A DNA stretch of 61,031 nucleotides, taken from Nocardioides lianchengensis. Lineage in GTDB: Bacteria; Actinomycetota; Actinomycetes; Propionibacteriales; Nocardioidaceae. The position numbers and the translations under genes are program-made. Below, piece after piece: positions 25,559 through 33,427 of the stretch. Location: assembly GCF_900101465.1 (NCBI RefSeq), contig NZ_FMZM01000017.1, forward strand, positions 57,396-118,426. The letters are read 5' to 3'. How positions within the stretch are numbered: the first letter of the stretch is position 1; every line of letters begins with the position of its first letter. The notes beneath the pieces were generated by a model. It saw only the letters and a list, made by a program, of their open reading frames with translations. It made no database searches and was not told the DNA's origin.

Positions 25559-27129
25559 CGGGTCAGGTGGGTGGGGGAGTCGAGGAAGGTGACGAGCAGC
25601 CGAGGGAAGGACCACTTCACCAGGCCGTGGTCGGCGGTGATCCGCTCGTGCGGCCGTACGTCGACCGCCTGGCAGCAGGCGGCCAGCAGCCGCTTGGTCG
25701 AGTGCCGGCCGAGCAGCTGCTGGGAGAGGTGGTCCACGAGCTGGTCGAAGCGGATCGACCGCCGCGGCAGCCACTGCCGCGGCTTGCGGTAGGCGATCCC
25801 GGTCTTCGGCCACCAGCCGCCGCTGAGGCTGTAGTGGACCTGCATCGAGGCGATCAGCCGGGACGGCGATGACCAGGACTCGCTGTCGATGGGCTGTCCG
25901 TCCGGTCGGGGCCAGCCGAACGGCGTGGTGCCGATGCTGCTGGCCTGCCAGAGCACCTGGGTCGCGGCGTACTCGTCGCCCTTCCTCCCCTCGGGCGGAC
26001 GCGCGAAGCGCACGCCGAGGACCCGGAGGGTGGCGACCAGGTCCTCGCCGGGGTCGCGCACCTTGTCGCCGGCGCTGCGCTTGAACTCCTTCGACGCGAC
26101 CAGCGCCCGCAGCACCGGCGCGATCGCCGTGTCGTTCTTCAGGTAGACCCGGGCCAGCCGGGAGACCAGGGCGGGCGACGGGTTGTCGCGGACGAACTTG
26201 ACCGCGAGCTTCCGGGCCAGGTGGCGCGCCGTCGCCGGGTGGTGGGCGAGGTGCGCGAGGTAGGCCATGGTCACCGCGCGCCCGTCCCGCGAGCGGTTGG
26301 GGTGCTTGAACCCGACGACCGAGACCGCGCCGGTGGCGTGGTCGGCGGGGACGTACGACGGCTTCCAGGTCTTCCACATGTCGACGTGCCAGCCGGTGAG
26401 GATCCGGGCCGACCCGCGGACGTCGGCCTCGGTGTAGGCGCCGCGGCCGACGGTGTGCAGCTCCAGGAGCTCGCGACCGAGGTTCTCGTTCGGGTGCCGG
26501 GCGGTCGACACCGCCCCGTCGAGGTAGACGAGCATCGCGGGGTGCACCGTCGTGGCCTGGAGCATCCGGTCGAAGCGGCCGAGCGCGTGCTTGCGGATCG
26601 TCCGGCCGTACGACGCCCGGAACAGTCCGTGCGCGTCGCCGTTGACCGGGACGTGCAGGTGGTTCTCCCAGAACTCGGTCATCACCTCCAGGACCTGGCG
26701 GCGCGAGTAGGTCCGTCGGAGCAGGCAGGCGCGGGCGTAGTCGGCCGTGACCTCCCAGACCCCCTCGACGTCGGCGGCCTGACGCTTCCAGAGCTCGGCC
26801 GGCCCGCGGGACAGGCCGGACCACCAGCCGAAGTGGTTCGGCACGCCGCGGTCGGAGACCCTGCCCGGCCGGAGCTGCCGGGCGAACCACTTCTCGGCGC
26901 CACCGGCCCGTCGTACCTGCTGGGTGAGGGCGGGCGTGACGCCGTACGAGAAGCGGTTGACGAGGTGCCGGTCGGCGGCCGAGAGGAGCTTGCGGCGGCC
27001 GCGGTAGCGGACGGCGCGGTAGGACACGGCGGCGTCGGCGGTCGAGGGGAGGAGGACGGCGGAGCCGCTGCCGGCGACCGCGACCGAGCCGGTCAGGAGC
27101 GTGCGACGGGTGCCCGAGAGGGGAGGCAT
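25555..27129 (-). CDS. DUF1800 protein, Tat-exported
   Basis: A 524-residue protein of the DUF1800 family. Start MPPLSGTRRTLLTGSVAVAG is a twin-arginine signal. HLVNRFSYGVTPALTQQV, WENHLHVPVN and ELLELHTVGRGAYTEADV are family signatures. The mature part is large, helical and basic. It is the first of a pair with the DUF1501 gene and they presumably form an extracytoplasmic complex. ATG 27129 is preceded by GGAG 7 bases away. The putative promoter TAGGCT at 27201-27196 leaves a leader of about 60 bases. Confidence 0.88.
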   Translation of the reverse strand: MPPLSGTRRTLLTGSVAVAGSGSAVLLPSTADAAVSYRAVRYRGRRKLLSAADRHLVNRFSYGVTPALTQQVRRAGGAEKWFARQLRPGRVSDRGVPNHFGWWSGLSRGPAELWKRQAADVEGVWEVTADYARACLLRRTYSRRQVLEVMTEFWENHLHVPVNGDAHGLFRASYGRTIRKHALGRFDRMLQATTVHPAMLVYLDGAVSTARHPNENLGRELLELHTVGRGAYTEADVRGSARILTGWHVDMWKTWKPSYVPADHATGAVSVVGFKHPNRSRDGRAVTMAYLAHLAHHPATARHLARKLAVKFVRDNPSPALVSRLARVYLKNDTAIAPVLRALVASKEFKRSAGDKVRDPGEDLVATLRVLGVRFARPPEGRKGDEYAATQVLWQASSIGTTPFGWPRPDGQPIDSESWSSPSRLIASMQVHYSLSGGWWPKTGIAYRKPRQWLPRRSIRFDQLVDHLSQQLLGRHSTKRLLAACCQAVDVRPHERITADHGLVKWSFPRLLVTFLDSPTHLTR

Positions 27130-27170
27130 GGAGGTTCTCCACGGAGGGGGGGACGAGGAGGCCGACCGCC

Positions 27171-27218
27171 CCGGGAGCTCGAGGCGACCGCGTCCAGCCT
27201 AAGGCGAGGAGCTCCCGG
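27171..27218. promoter_or_regulatory. Inverted repeat around the DUF1800 promoter
   Basis: CCGGGAGCTC (27171-27180) and GAGCTCCCGG (27209-27218) are perfect inverses separated by 28 bases. Between them, on the minus strand, is a -10-like TAGGCT (27201-27196) for the DUF1800 gene. This is a plausible operator, but no regulator can be assigned. Confidence 0.4.
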
Positions 27219-27245
27219 AGTGCGGCGGATCAGGTCACGGGTCAG

Positions 27246-27251
27246 TATGCT
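27246..27251 (+). promoter_or_regulatory. -10 element TATGCT for the CNNM operon
   Basis: TATGCT predicts a transcription start near 27258 and a leader of about 80 bases before ATG 27341. No clear -35 box. Confidence 0.4.
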
Positions 27252-27318
27252 TTGCGACTCATCCGGCTACGTCTCGAAGGACTCACCTCCCGCCCCATGG
27301 ACGGCTCTCAAAGTAGTT

Positions 27319-27337
27319 CGCTCCCGTCAGGGGAGCG
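27319..27337 (+). promoter_or_regulatory. Hairpin masking the ribosome binding site of the CNNM gene
   Basis: CGCTCCC (27319-27325) pairs with GGGAGCG (27331-27337), a 7-bp stem with a 5-base loop. The Shine-Dalgarno sequence GGGGAG (27330-27335) is almost entirely in the stem, and ATG 27341 follows 3 bases later. CGG (27302-27304) could pair with CCG (27338-27340) to extend it. Confidence 0.5.
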
Positions 27338-27340
27338 CCG

Positions 27341-28687
27341 ATGACCACCTCCCTCCTGCTCCTGGCCCTCGCCCTGGTGCTGGTCCTGCTGTGCGGCGTC
27401 TTCGTCGCGGCGGAGTTCTCGTTCGTCACCGTCGACCGCAACCGGGTCGAGCAGGCGGCGGCCGCCGGCGACGTCGGCGCCCAGGGTGTGCAGACCGCGC
27501 TCCGCAGCCTCTCGACCCAGCTCTCCGGAGCCCAGGTCGGCATCACGCTCACGAACCTCGGCATCGGCTTCCTGGCCGAGCCGGCCATCGCCGAGCTGGT
27601 CCGCGGACCGCTGGAGGCGGTGGGCACGCCGTCCGGCGCGGTGAGCCCGATCGCGATCGCGTTCGGCCTGGTCCTCGGCACCGTGCTGACCATGTTGTTC
27701 GGCGAGCTGGTGCCCAAGAACTACGCGATCGCGCTGCCGCTCGAGACCGCTCGGGCCACCCAGGGCGTGATGCGCGCGTTCACCGCCGTCAACCGGATCC
27801 CGATCCGCTTCCTCAACGGCTCCGCGAACGCTCTGGTCCGCCGGCTCGGGATCGAGCCGCAGGAGGAGCTGCGCTCGGCGCGCAGCTCCACCGAGCTGGC
27901 CTCGCTGATCCAGCGCTCGGCCGACGAGGGCACCCTCGACGCCGAGACCGCCGAGCTGATGGAGCGCTCGGTGGAGTTCGGCACCCGCTCCGCCGGCGAG
28001 ATCATGACGCCGCGGGTGCGCACCTACAGCCTCGAGGTCAACGACCGGGCCAGCGCGATCATCGAGGCCGCCCGGCACACCGGGCACTCCCGCTTCCCGG
28101 TGCTCGACGCCGACGACGCCGTGGTCGGCACGGTCCACGTGAAGCACGCCGTCGCGCTGCCGCTGCACGAGCGCTCGACCACCAAGGTCAAGCACCTGAT
28201 GGTCAAGCCGATCGTGGTCCCGGACTCGCTGCGCCTCGACCCGCTGCTGGCGCTGCTGCGCGAGGACGGCTTCCAGATGGCCGTCGTCCTCGACGAGTAC
28301 GGCGGGCACGCCGGCATCGTGACCCTCGAGGACGTGATCGAGGAGATCGTCGGTGACATCTCCGACGAGCACGACCGCAGCGGTTCCCGGGCCCGCCACC
28401 GGCGCGACGGATCGTGGTCGATCTCGGGCCTGCTGCGTCCCGACGAGGTGGAGGACCTGACCGGCATCGAGCTGCCCGACGACGAGGACTACGACACCGT
28501 CGCTGGCCTGGTGCTGAAGGTGCTCGGCCGGATCCCGCAGCGCGGCGACCTGGCCGAGGTGCCGGTGCCCGACCGCTCCGACCCCGACGAGCCGCGCGAG
28601 CAGCTCGCGGTGCTGACCGTCGAGCACATGGACGGCCTCCGGGTCGACCGCCTCTCGTTGCGGCTGCTGGAAGGGACGGACGCCTGA
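27341..28687 (+). CDS. CNNM/CorC-family membrane protein A
   Basis: A 448-residue hemolysin-C-like protein. N-terminal CNNM domain (about 1-200) has three to four membrane helices and includes GAQVGITLTNLGIGF and FGELVPKNYAIA, its signature. A CBS pair follows (about 215-335, EIMTPRVRTYSL, GHSRFPVLDADD) and a CorC/HlyC domain at 345-440 (TLEDVIEEIVGDI, SGLLRPDEVE). Members bind and transport or sense Mg2+. The upstream hairpin masks its ribosome binding site. It overlaps the second paralogue by one base (TGATG), so both are probably made together and may form a heterodimer. Confidence 0.93.
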   Translation: MTTSLLLLALALVLVLLCGVFVAAEFSFVTVDRNRVEQAAAAGDVGAQGVQTALRSLSTQLSGAQVGITLTNLGIGFLAEPAIAELVRGPLEAVGTPSGAVSPIAIAFGLVLGTVLTMLFGELVPKNYAIALPLETARATQGVMRAFTAVNRIPIRFLNGSANALVRRLGIEPQEELRSARSSTELASLIQRSADEGTLDAETAELMERSVEFGTRSAGEIMTPRVRTYSLEVNDRASAIIEAARHTGHSRFPVLDADDAVVGTVHVKHAVALPLHERSTTKVKHLMVKPIVVPDSLRLDPLLALLREDGFQMAVVLDEYGGHAGIVTLEDVIEEIVGDISDEHDRSGSRARHRRDGSWSISGLLRPDEVEDLTGIELPDDEDYDTVAGLVLKVLGRIPQRGDLAEVPVPDRSDPDEPREQLAVLTVEHMDGLRVDRLSLRLLEGTDA

Positions 28688-29736
28688 TGAGCGACTACAC
28701 CGCCCTGGTGGTGGCCGTGCTGCTGCTCGCCTTCAACGCCTTCTTCGTCGGCGCGGAGTTCGCGCTCATCTCGGCTCGGCGCAGCCAGATCGAGCCGCGC
28801 GCCCAGGCCGGCTCGCGGATGGCGCGCACCACCCTGCGCGCCATGGAGAACGTCTCGCTGATGATGGCGGGCGCCCAGCTCGGCATCACCATCTGCTCGG
28901 TCGGGCTGGGTGCGGTCGGCGAGCCCGCCGTCGCCCACCTGCTGGAGCCGCTGTTCGAGGGTCTGGACGTCCCGCACGGGCTGGTGCACCCGATCTCGTT
29001 CGTGATCGCGCTGGCCATCGTGGTCTTCCTGCACGTCGTGCTCGGCGAGATGGTCCCGAAGAACATCGCGATCGCCGGCCCCGACCGGGCCGCCCTCGTG
29101 CTCGGTCCGCCGATGCTCGGCGTCGTGACCGTCCTGCGCCCCGTCATCGTCGCGCTCAACGCGATCGCCAACGGCACCCTGCGGCTGCTGAAGGTGGAGC
29201 CCAAGGACGAGATCAGCTCCAGCTACACCCGCGAGGAGGTCGCGGCGCTGGTCGAGGAGTCCCGGGGAGAGGGACTGCTGGAGGACGACGAGTACGACCG
29301 GCTGGCGGGTGCGCTGGGCTTCACGGAGAAGACCGTGTCCGCGGTGCTGATGCCCCGGGCGACCCTCTCGACCGTACGGCGGGGCTCGTCCGCCGCCGAC
29401 GTCGAGGCGCTCTGCGCCGCGACCGGCTTCAGCCGGTTCCCGGTGGAGGGCGACGACGGCGAGCTGCTCGGCTACCTGCACATCAAGGACGTGCTGGAGC
29501 CCGACGAGGAGCGTCGCCTGCGCCCGATCGAGGACAAGTGGATCCGACCGTTCGCGCCGGTCACCGCGCAGGACGCGCTGCACGACGCGCTGGAGCAGCT
29601 GCAGCGGCGTGGCGCCCACATGGCGCGGGTGGTCGACCCCGACGGCACCACCGTCGGACTGGCCACGCTCGAGGACGTGATCGAGGAGCTGATCGGAGAG
29701 ATCCGCGACGCGGCCCACCTCGAGGAGCAGGTCTGA
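28687..29736 (+). CDS. CNNM/CorC-family membrane protein B
   Basis: A 349-residue paralogue of the preceding protein: CNNM domain (about 1-195) with GAQLGITICSVGLGA and LGEMVPKNIAIAG, then a CBS pair (about 205-335, TLEDVIEELIGEI) that ends the protein; the CorC C-terminal domain present in paralogue A is missing. ATG 28687 is the overlapping start after TGA. This split of a full-length and a CorC-less copy is a common actinobacterial arrangement. Probably Mg2+ related. Confidence 0.92.
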   Translation: MSDYTALVVAVLLLAFNAFFVGAEFALISARRSQIEPRAQAGSRMARTTLRAMENVSLMMAGAQLGITICSVGLGAVGEPAVAHLLEPLFEGLDVPHGLVHPISFVIALAIVVFLHVVLGEMVPKNIAIAGPDRAALVLGPPMLGVVTVLRPVIVALNAIANGTLRLLKVEPKDEISSSYTREEVAALVEESRGEGLLEDDEYDRLAGALGFTEKTVSAVLMPRATLSTVRRGSSAADVEALCAATGFSRFPVEGDDGELLGYLHIKDVLEPDEERRLRPIEDKWIRPFAPVTAQDALHDALEQLQRRGAHMARVVDPDGTTVGLATLEDVIEELIGEIRDAAHLEEQV

Positions 29737-29749
29737 CCTCCCCACGATC

Positions 29750-29755
29750 TAGGGT
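29750..29755 (+). promoter_or_regulatory. -10 element TAGGGT, leaderless promoter of the gcvH-garA block
   Basis: TAGGGT ends 7 bases before GTG 29763, so the first gene of the conserved block is predicted to have a leaderless message. Confidence 0.55.
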
Positions 29756-29762
29756 GTCGACC

Positions 29763-30368
29763 GTGGTGGACGAGGCGGCGGCGACCAACCGGGTATGGAC
29801 GCTGCCCAACGTGCTCAGCATGCTGCGCCTCGCCGGGGTCCCGGTCTTCCTCTGGCTGGTGCTGGGACCCGAGGCCGACGGGTGGGCGCTGGCCCTGCTG
29901 ATGGTCTCCGGCTTCACCGACTTCGCCGACGGCTGGCTCGCGCGCCGGTTCAACCAGACCACGGTGGTCGGGCAGATCCTGGACCCGGTCGCCGACCGTC
30001 TCTACATCCTGGCGGTCGTTGTCGGCCTGGCCCTGCGCGACGTCATCCCCTGGTGGATGGCGGTCTCCCTGCCGTTGCGCGACCTGCTGATGTGGGGCCT
30101 GGTGCCGCTGCTGCGAACCCGCGGCTACAGCGCATTGCCGGTGCACTTCCTGGGCAAGGCCGCCACCTTCAACCTGCTCTACGCCTTCCCGCTGCTGCTC
30201 CTCGGCGACGGCGACGGGACGGTCGCCACGCTCGCCGACGTCTTCGGCTGGGCCTTCGCGTTCTGGGGGATCGGGCTCTACTGGTGGGCCGGCGTCCTCT
30301 ACGCCTGGCAGGTACGCCGGCTGCTCGCCACCACCGAGCGCCGGACGACGGCGGCCCGCCATGGCTGA
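29763..30368 (+). CDS. CDP-alcohol phosphatidyltransferase (PgsA2-like)
   Basis: A 201-residue membrane enzyme with about five helices. The full CDP-alcohol motif is present: D53, D56-G57, A60-R61, eight residues, G70, D74, D78 (FTDFADGWLAR, then GQILDPVAD). Such enzymes transfer a phosphatidyl group from CDP-diacylglycerol to a polar alcohol. By position (before DUF881, sbp, DUF881, gcvH) it corresponds to the PgsA2 locus of mycobacteria (Rv1822); whether it makes phosphatidylglycerol phosphate or another lipid is not established from sequence. Starts at 29754 and 29766 are also in frame. It overlaps the DUF881 gene by 8 bases. Confidence 0.88.
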   Translation: MVDEAAATNRVWTLPNVLSMLRLAGVPVFLWLVLGPEADGWALALLMVSGFTDFADGWLARRFNQTTVVGQILDPVADRLYILAVVVGLALRDVIPWWMAVSLPLRDLLMWGLVPLLRTRGYSALPVHFLGKAATFNLLYAFPLLLLGDGDGTVATLADVFGWAFAFWGIGLYWWAGVLYAWQVRRLLATTERRTTAARHG

Positions 30369-31230
30369 CACGAAGGAGCGGCTGCCGGCCCGGGTGACCA
30401 TGCCGCTGCTCACCCTGATCACCCAGCAGTCCCTCGATGAGGACTACCTGCACGCCGCCGAGCGGCGGGTGGCCCGCGGCGGGGCGAACCCGCCACCGGG
30501 CCACCGCGGGCGTCGTACCGCTGCCGTGGTGGCGGTCGTCGCCGTCTTCGGCGTGCTGGTCACGACCGCGGCGGTGCAGACCAACCGCAACGCCGACACG
30601 GTCGACGCGGGCCGGGAGAGCCTGATCGAGCAGATCCTCAACCAGCGGGCCGACGTGGCCGCGCAGCAGGTGAGCCTCGCCGACCTGCGCGACGAGATCG
30701 CCGATCTCGAGGACGAGCAGGACCGCACCGACGCCGCCCAGCAGTCGGTGGCCGACGCCAACGAGCGTCTCTCGGTCCGCACCGGTGGGGTGGCGGTGCG
30801 CGGCCCGGGCGTCCGGATCACCGTCGACGATCCCGAGCAGGGGGAGGAGCGGATCCGCAAGGAGGACCTCTTCCTGCTGATCAACGGCCTGTGGCAGGCG
30901 GGTGCGGAGGCGATCGCGCTCAACGGGCACCGGCTCAGCGTGGTGACCTCGATCAACAACTCCGACGTCGCCATCAACGTGGAGTCGTCGGCGCTGCTTC
31001 CGCCGTACACGCTGCAGGCGATCGGCGACTCGGGCCGGCTCGCCGCCGACCTGCTCGACACCGACACGTTCGAGCGGTTCGACGCGCTCCAGGACCGCTA
31101 CGGCTTCCGCTTCGACATGGACAATGAGGACTCGATGGTGCTGCCGGCCGCCCGCGACAAGCGACTGCGGAACGCCTCCGTGGCCACGACGCAGTCCGAC
31201 CGTAGGGCCGAGGAGGGAACCACGCCGTGA
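30361..31230 (+). CDS. DUF881 protein A
   Basis: A 289-residue protein with a short cytoplasmic tail (about 1-50), one membrane helix (about 52-72, TAAVVAVVAVFGVLV), a coiled coil (about 85-135, SLADLRDEIADLEDEQ) and an extracytoplasmic DUF881 domain (about 145-280, GPGVRITVDDPEQG, EAIALNGHRL, YTLQAIGDS). DUF881 proteins resemble the FtsQ-like/YlxW family; function is unknown. The cytoplasmic N-terminal part is longer than usual. It overlaps both neighbours, and the same order holds in mycobacteria (Rv1823). Confidence 0.88.
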   Translation: MADTKERLPARVTMPLLTLITQQSLDEDYLHAAERRVARGGANPPPGHRGRRTAAVVAVVAVFGVLVTTAAVQTNRNADTVDAGRESLIEQILNQRADVAAQQVSLADLRDEIADLEDEQDRTDAAQQSVADANERLSVRTGGVAVRGPGVRITVDDPEQGEERIRKEDLFLLINGLWQAGAEAIALNGHRLSVVTSINNSDVAINVESSALLPPYTLQAIGDSGRLAADLLDTDTFERFDALQDRYGFRFDMDNEDSMVLPAARDKRLRNASVATTQSDRRAEEGTTP

Positions 31231-31559
31231 TCGCCGCACTCGGGTTGCTCGCCGGGATCGTGCTGGGGCTCGTCTTCGAGCCCGACGTCCCGCAGTCCCT
31301 GGAGCCCTACCTGCCCATCGCCGTGGTCGCCGCCCTGGACGCCGTGTTCGGCGGCCTGCGCGCCTACCTCGACGGCATCTTCGACGACAAGGTCTTCGTG
31401 GTGTCGTTCGTGAGCAACGTCGTGATCGCGGCGGCGATCGTCTACCTCGGCGACCAGCTCGGCGTCGGCGGCCAGCTCTCGACCGGCGTCATCGTCGTCC
31501 TCGGCATCCGGATCTTCTCGAACGTCGCGGCGATCCGGAGGCACCTGTTCCATGCCTGA
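31227..31559 (+). CDS. sbp: Small basic protein Sbp (DUF1290)
   Basis: A 110-residue membrane protein of the DUF1290/small basic protein family: MIAALGLLAGIVLGL at the start, YLPIAVVAALDAVFGGLRA, then FVVSFVSNVVIAAAIVYLG and SVIVVLGIRIF-like helix GVIVVLGIRIFSNVAA. About three membrane helices. GTG 31227 overlaps the DUF881 stop by 4 bases. Function unknown; sbp is always next to DUF881 and division genes. Confidence 0.88.
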   Translation: MIAALGLLAGIVLGLVFEPDVPQSLEPYLPIAVVAALDAVFGGLRAYLDGIFDDKVFVVSFVSNVVIAAAIVYLGDQLGVGGQLSTGVIVVLGIRIFSNVAAIRRHLFHA

Positions 31560-32307
31560 CCCGACCCCCCACGAGGCTCCCGCCAGCGGACGGGAGCGGC
31601 TGCAGCGGGCCCTCACCCGCCCGTCGCGTGGGCAGGCCGTGGTGGCCGTGCTTCTCGGGCTGCTGGCGTTCGCGGCGATCACCCAGGTCCGCGACACCCA
31701 GGTCGACGACGCCGACTTCGCCGGCTACCGCGAGCAGGACCTGATCGACGTGCTCACCGGCCTCGCCGGCACCAGCCAGCGGGCCGAGGCCGAGATCTCG
31801 CGGCTCGAGGACACCCGCGACGAGCTCCGCTCCGACTCCGACCGTCGCCAGGCCGCTCTCGGGCAGGCCCGGACCGAGGCCGAGACGCTGCGGATCCTCG
31901 CCGGTCAGGTGCCGGTGACCGGGCCCGGCCTCCGGATCACCGTCAAGGAGAAGACCGGCCCGGTCAGCGCCGAGACCCTGCTCGACATGGTCCAGGAGCT
32001 GCGCACCGGCAGTGCCGAGGCGATCCAGGTCGACGGGCAGGTCCGGCTGGTGGCGCAGAGCGCCTTCTCGGAGGGCGTGGGCGGGATCGTGATCGACGGG
32101 CAGCAGCTCGAACCGCCGTACGTCTTCGACGTGATCGGGGATCCGCACAGCCTCGAGGGTGCGCTCACCTTCCCGCTCGGGCCGCGATACCAGGTCGAGG
32201 AGATCGACGGGGGCACCCTCACCTTCAAGGACCCCGGCCGCCTTGAGATCACCGCGGTGCGCGACGTCGTGGATCCGGAGTACGCCCAGGCCGCTCCCGG
32301 GCAGTAG
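31552..32307 (+). CDS. DUF881 protein B
   Basis: A 251-residue paralogue of DUF881 protein A: membrane helix near 25-45 (GQAVVAVLLGLLAFAAI), coiled coil about 60-115 (EAEISRLEDTRDEL), DUF881 domain about 120-250 with VTGPGLRITVKEKTGP, AEAIQVDGQVRLV and PPYVFDVIGDPHS. It overlaps sbp by 8 bases and ends 52 bases before gcvH. Mycobacterial equivalent Rv1825. Confidence 0.88.
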   Translation: MPDPTPHEAPASGRERLQRALTRPSRGQAVVAVLLGLLAFAAITQVRDTQVDDADFAGYREQDLIDVLTGLAGTSQRAEAEISRLEDTRDELRSDSDRRQAALGQARTEAETLRILAGQVPVTGPGLRITVKEKTGPVSAETLLDMVQELRTGSAEAIQVDGQVRLVAQSAFSEGVGGIVIDGQQLEPPYVFDVIGDPHSLEGALTFPLGPRYQVEEIDGGTLTFKDPGRLEITAVRDVVDPEYAQAAPGQ

Positions 32308-32359
32308 CCTTCGCAGGCACCGTTGCACCGCCCCGCCCGCTCGGACCAGAGGAGACGCC

Positions 32360-32746
32360 TTGTACCCCGACGACCTTCAGTACACCTCCGAGCACGAGTG
32401 GCTGCGCTCGCCCGGTGAGCAGGAGGGGTCGGTCCGGGTGGGCATCACCCACTTCGCCCAGGACGCCCTCGGCGACATCGTCTACGTCTCGCTCCCCGAG
32501 GTCGGCGACACCATCGAGGCCGGCAGCACCTGCGGCGAGCTGGAGTCGACCAAGTCGGTCAGCGACGTCTACGCGCCGGTCTCCGGCGAGGTGGTGGCCC
32601 GCAACGAGGCCCTCGACGCGACCCCCGAGCTGGTCAACAACGACCCCTACTCCGGCGGCTGGCTCTTCGAGGTCGTCCCGTCCGACCCGACCCAGCTCGA
32701 CGAGCTGATGGACGCCGCGGCGTACGTCGAGTCCCTCGGCTCCTGA
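32360..32746 (+). CDS. gcvH: Glycine cleavage system H protein
   Basis: A 128-residue lipoyl carrier protein. TSEHEWLR at 9-16 is the family start, and ELESTKSVSDVYAP (60-73) places the lipoylated lysine at Lys65. It shuttles the aminomethyl group between P, T and L proteins. Start TTG 32360 is supported by AGAGGAG (32348-32354) with a 5-base spacer. It is separated from gcvP by garA, merR, DUF151 and merR genes, as in mycobacteria; gcvT is not in the window. Confidence 0.95.
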   Translation: MYPDDLQYTSEHEWLRSPGEQEGSVRVGITHFAQDALGDIVYVSLPEVGDTIEAGSTCGELESTKSVSDVYAPVSGEVVARNEALDATPELVNNDPYSGGWLFEVVPSDPTQLDELMDAAAYVESLGS

Positions 32747-32774
32747 CCGTCCCGCCCGCGAGGCCCGAACCGGC

Positions 32775-32802
32775 TTGAGCGCGAGGCTGGGGCTGATAGG
32801 TT
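32775..32802 (+). promoter_or_regulatory. Sigma70-type promoter for garA
   Basis: TTGAGC (32775-32780) and TAGGTT (32797-32802) are 16 bases apart, a fair -35/-10 pair, with about 85 bases to ATG 32887. Confidence 0.45.
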
Positions 32803-32808
32803 CGGACA

Positions 32809-32837
32809 ACCGTCAACCTCAGCCCGGCCTTGAGGGT
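32809..32837. promoter_or_regulatory. Imperfect inverted half-sites upstream of garA
   Basis: ACCGTCAACCT (32809-32819) and TTGAGGGT (32830-32837) match the two arms of the perfect palindrome at 34683-34705 (ACCCTCAACCT and AGGTTGAGGGT), with one mismatch in the first arm and a wider gap. They lie just downstream of the -10 of the garA promoter, a position suited to control. Confidence 0.45.
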
Positions 32838-32886
32838 TCCGCCTTGGGGGACCTGGGGTTTCACGCACGACTCCGGAGGATGACCG

Positions 32887-33423
32887 ATGCCGTTCTGCAC
32901 AGCATGTGGCAGGCAGAACCCCGACGACGCCCGTTTCTGCTCGCAGTGCGGGACCCGGCTCGCGAGCGCCGAGCCGGCGCCTGCCGCTGACGACACGACC
33001 GTCAGCGAGCCCGTGGGGGAGTCCACGGCCACGATCCAGATCGGGGTCGGCGACAAGGCGGAGACCTCGGACCGTCAGCTCAACCCGGTCGACGCGGCCG
33101 CGGTCGACGCGCTCCCGACGGGCCACGCGCTCCTGGTGGTCCAGCGCGGCCCCGGCTCCGGCAGCCGGTTCCTGCTCGACGCCGACGTGGTGAAGGCCGG
33201 TCGGCACCCGGACAGCGAGATCTTCCTCGACGACGTCACCGTGTCCCGCCGGCACGCCGAGTTCACGCGCGAGGGCGCGTCGTTCACGGTCAGCGACGTC
33301 GGCAGTCTCAACGGGACCTACGTCAACCGCGACCGGATCGACCGGGTGCTGCTCACCGACGGCGACGAGGTCCAGATCGGCAAGTACCGGCTGGTCTTCT
33401 TCTCCGGACAAGAGAGCGCCTGA
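32887..33423 (+). CDS. garA: FHA-domain metabolic regulator GarA/OdhI
   Basis: A 178-residue protein: N-terminal zinc ribbon (Cys4, Cys7, Cys18, Cys21), a flexible segment with ESTATIQIG (45-53) matching the ETTS phosphorylation site of GarA/OdhI (Thr47 kept, first Thr is Ser46), and an FHA domain (about 80-172) with Arg106, Ser120, His123 and Asn142 as phosphothreonine-binding residues. GarA binds and inhibits 2-oxoglutarate dehydrogenase and regulates glutamate metabolism, switched by Ser/Thr kinases. The zinc ribbon is not in mycobacterial GarA. ATG 32887 is preceded by GGAGG. Confidence 0.9.
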   Translation: MPFCTACGRQNPDDARFCSQCGTRLASAEPAPAADDTTVSEPVGESTATIQIGVGDKAETSDRQLNPVDAAAVDALPTGHALLVVQRGPGSGSRFLLDADVVKAGRHPDSEIFLDDVTVSRRHAEFTREGASFTVSDVGSLNGTYVNRDRIDRVLLTDGDEVQIGKYRLVFFSGQESA

Positions 33424-33427
33424 GCCC

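Noticed and set aside
27240..27340. Known Mg2+ riboswitch (M-box) or yybP-ykoY
   Set aside because: Conserved core blocks of these classes are not visible; only a ribosome-binding-site hairpin can be supported.
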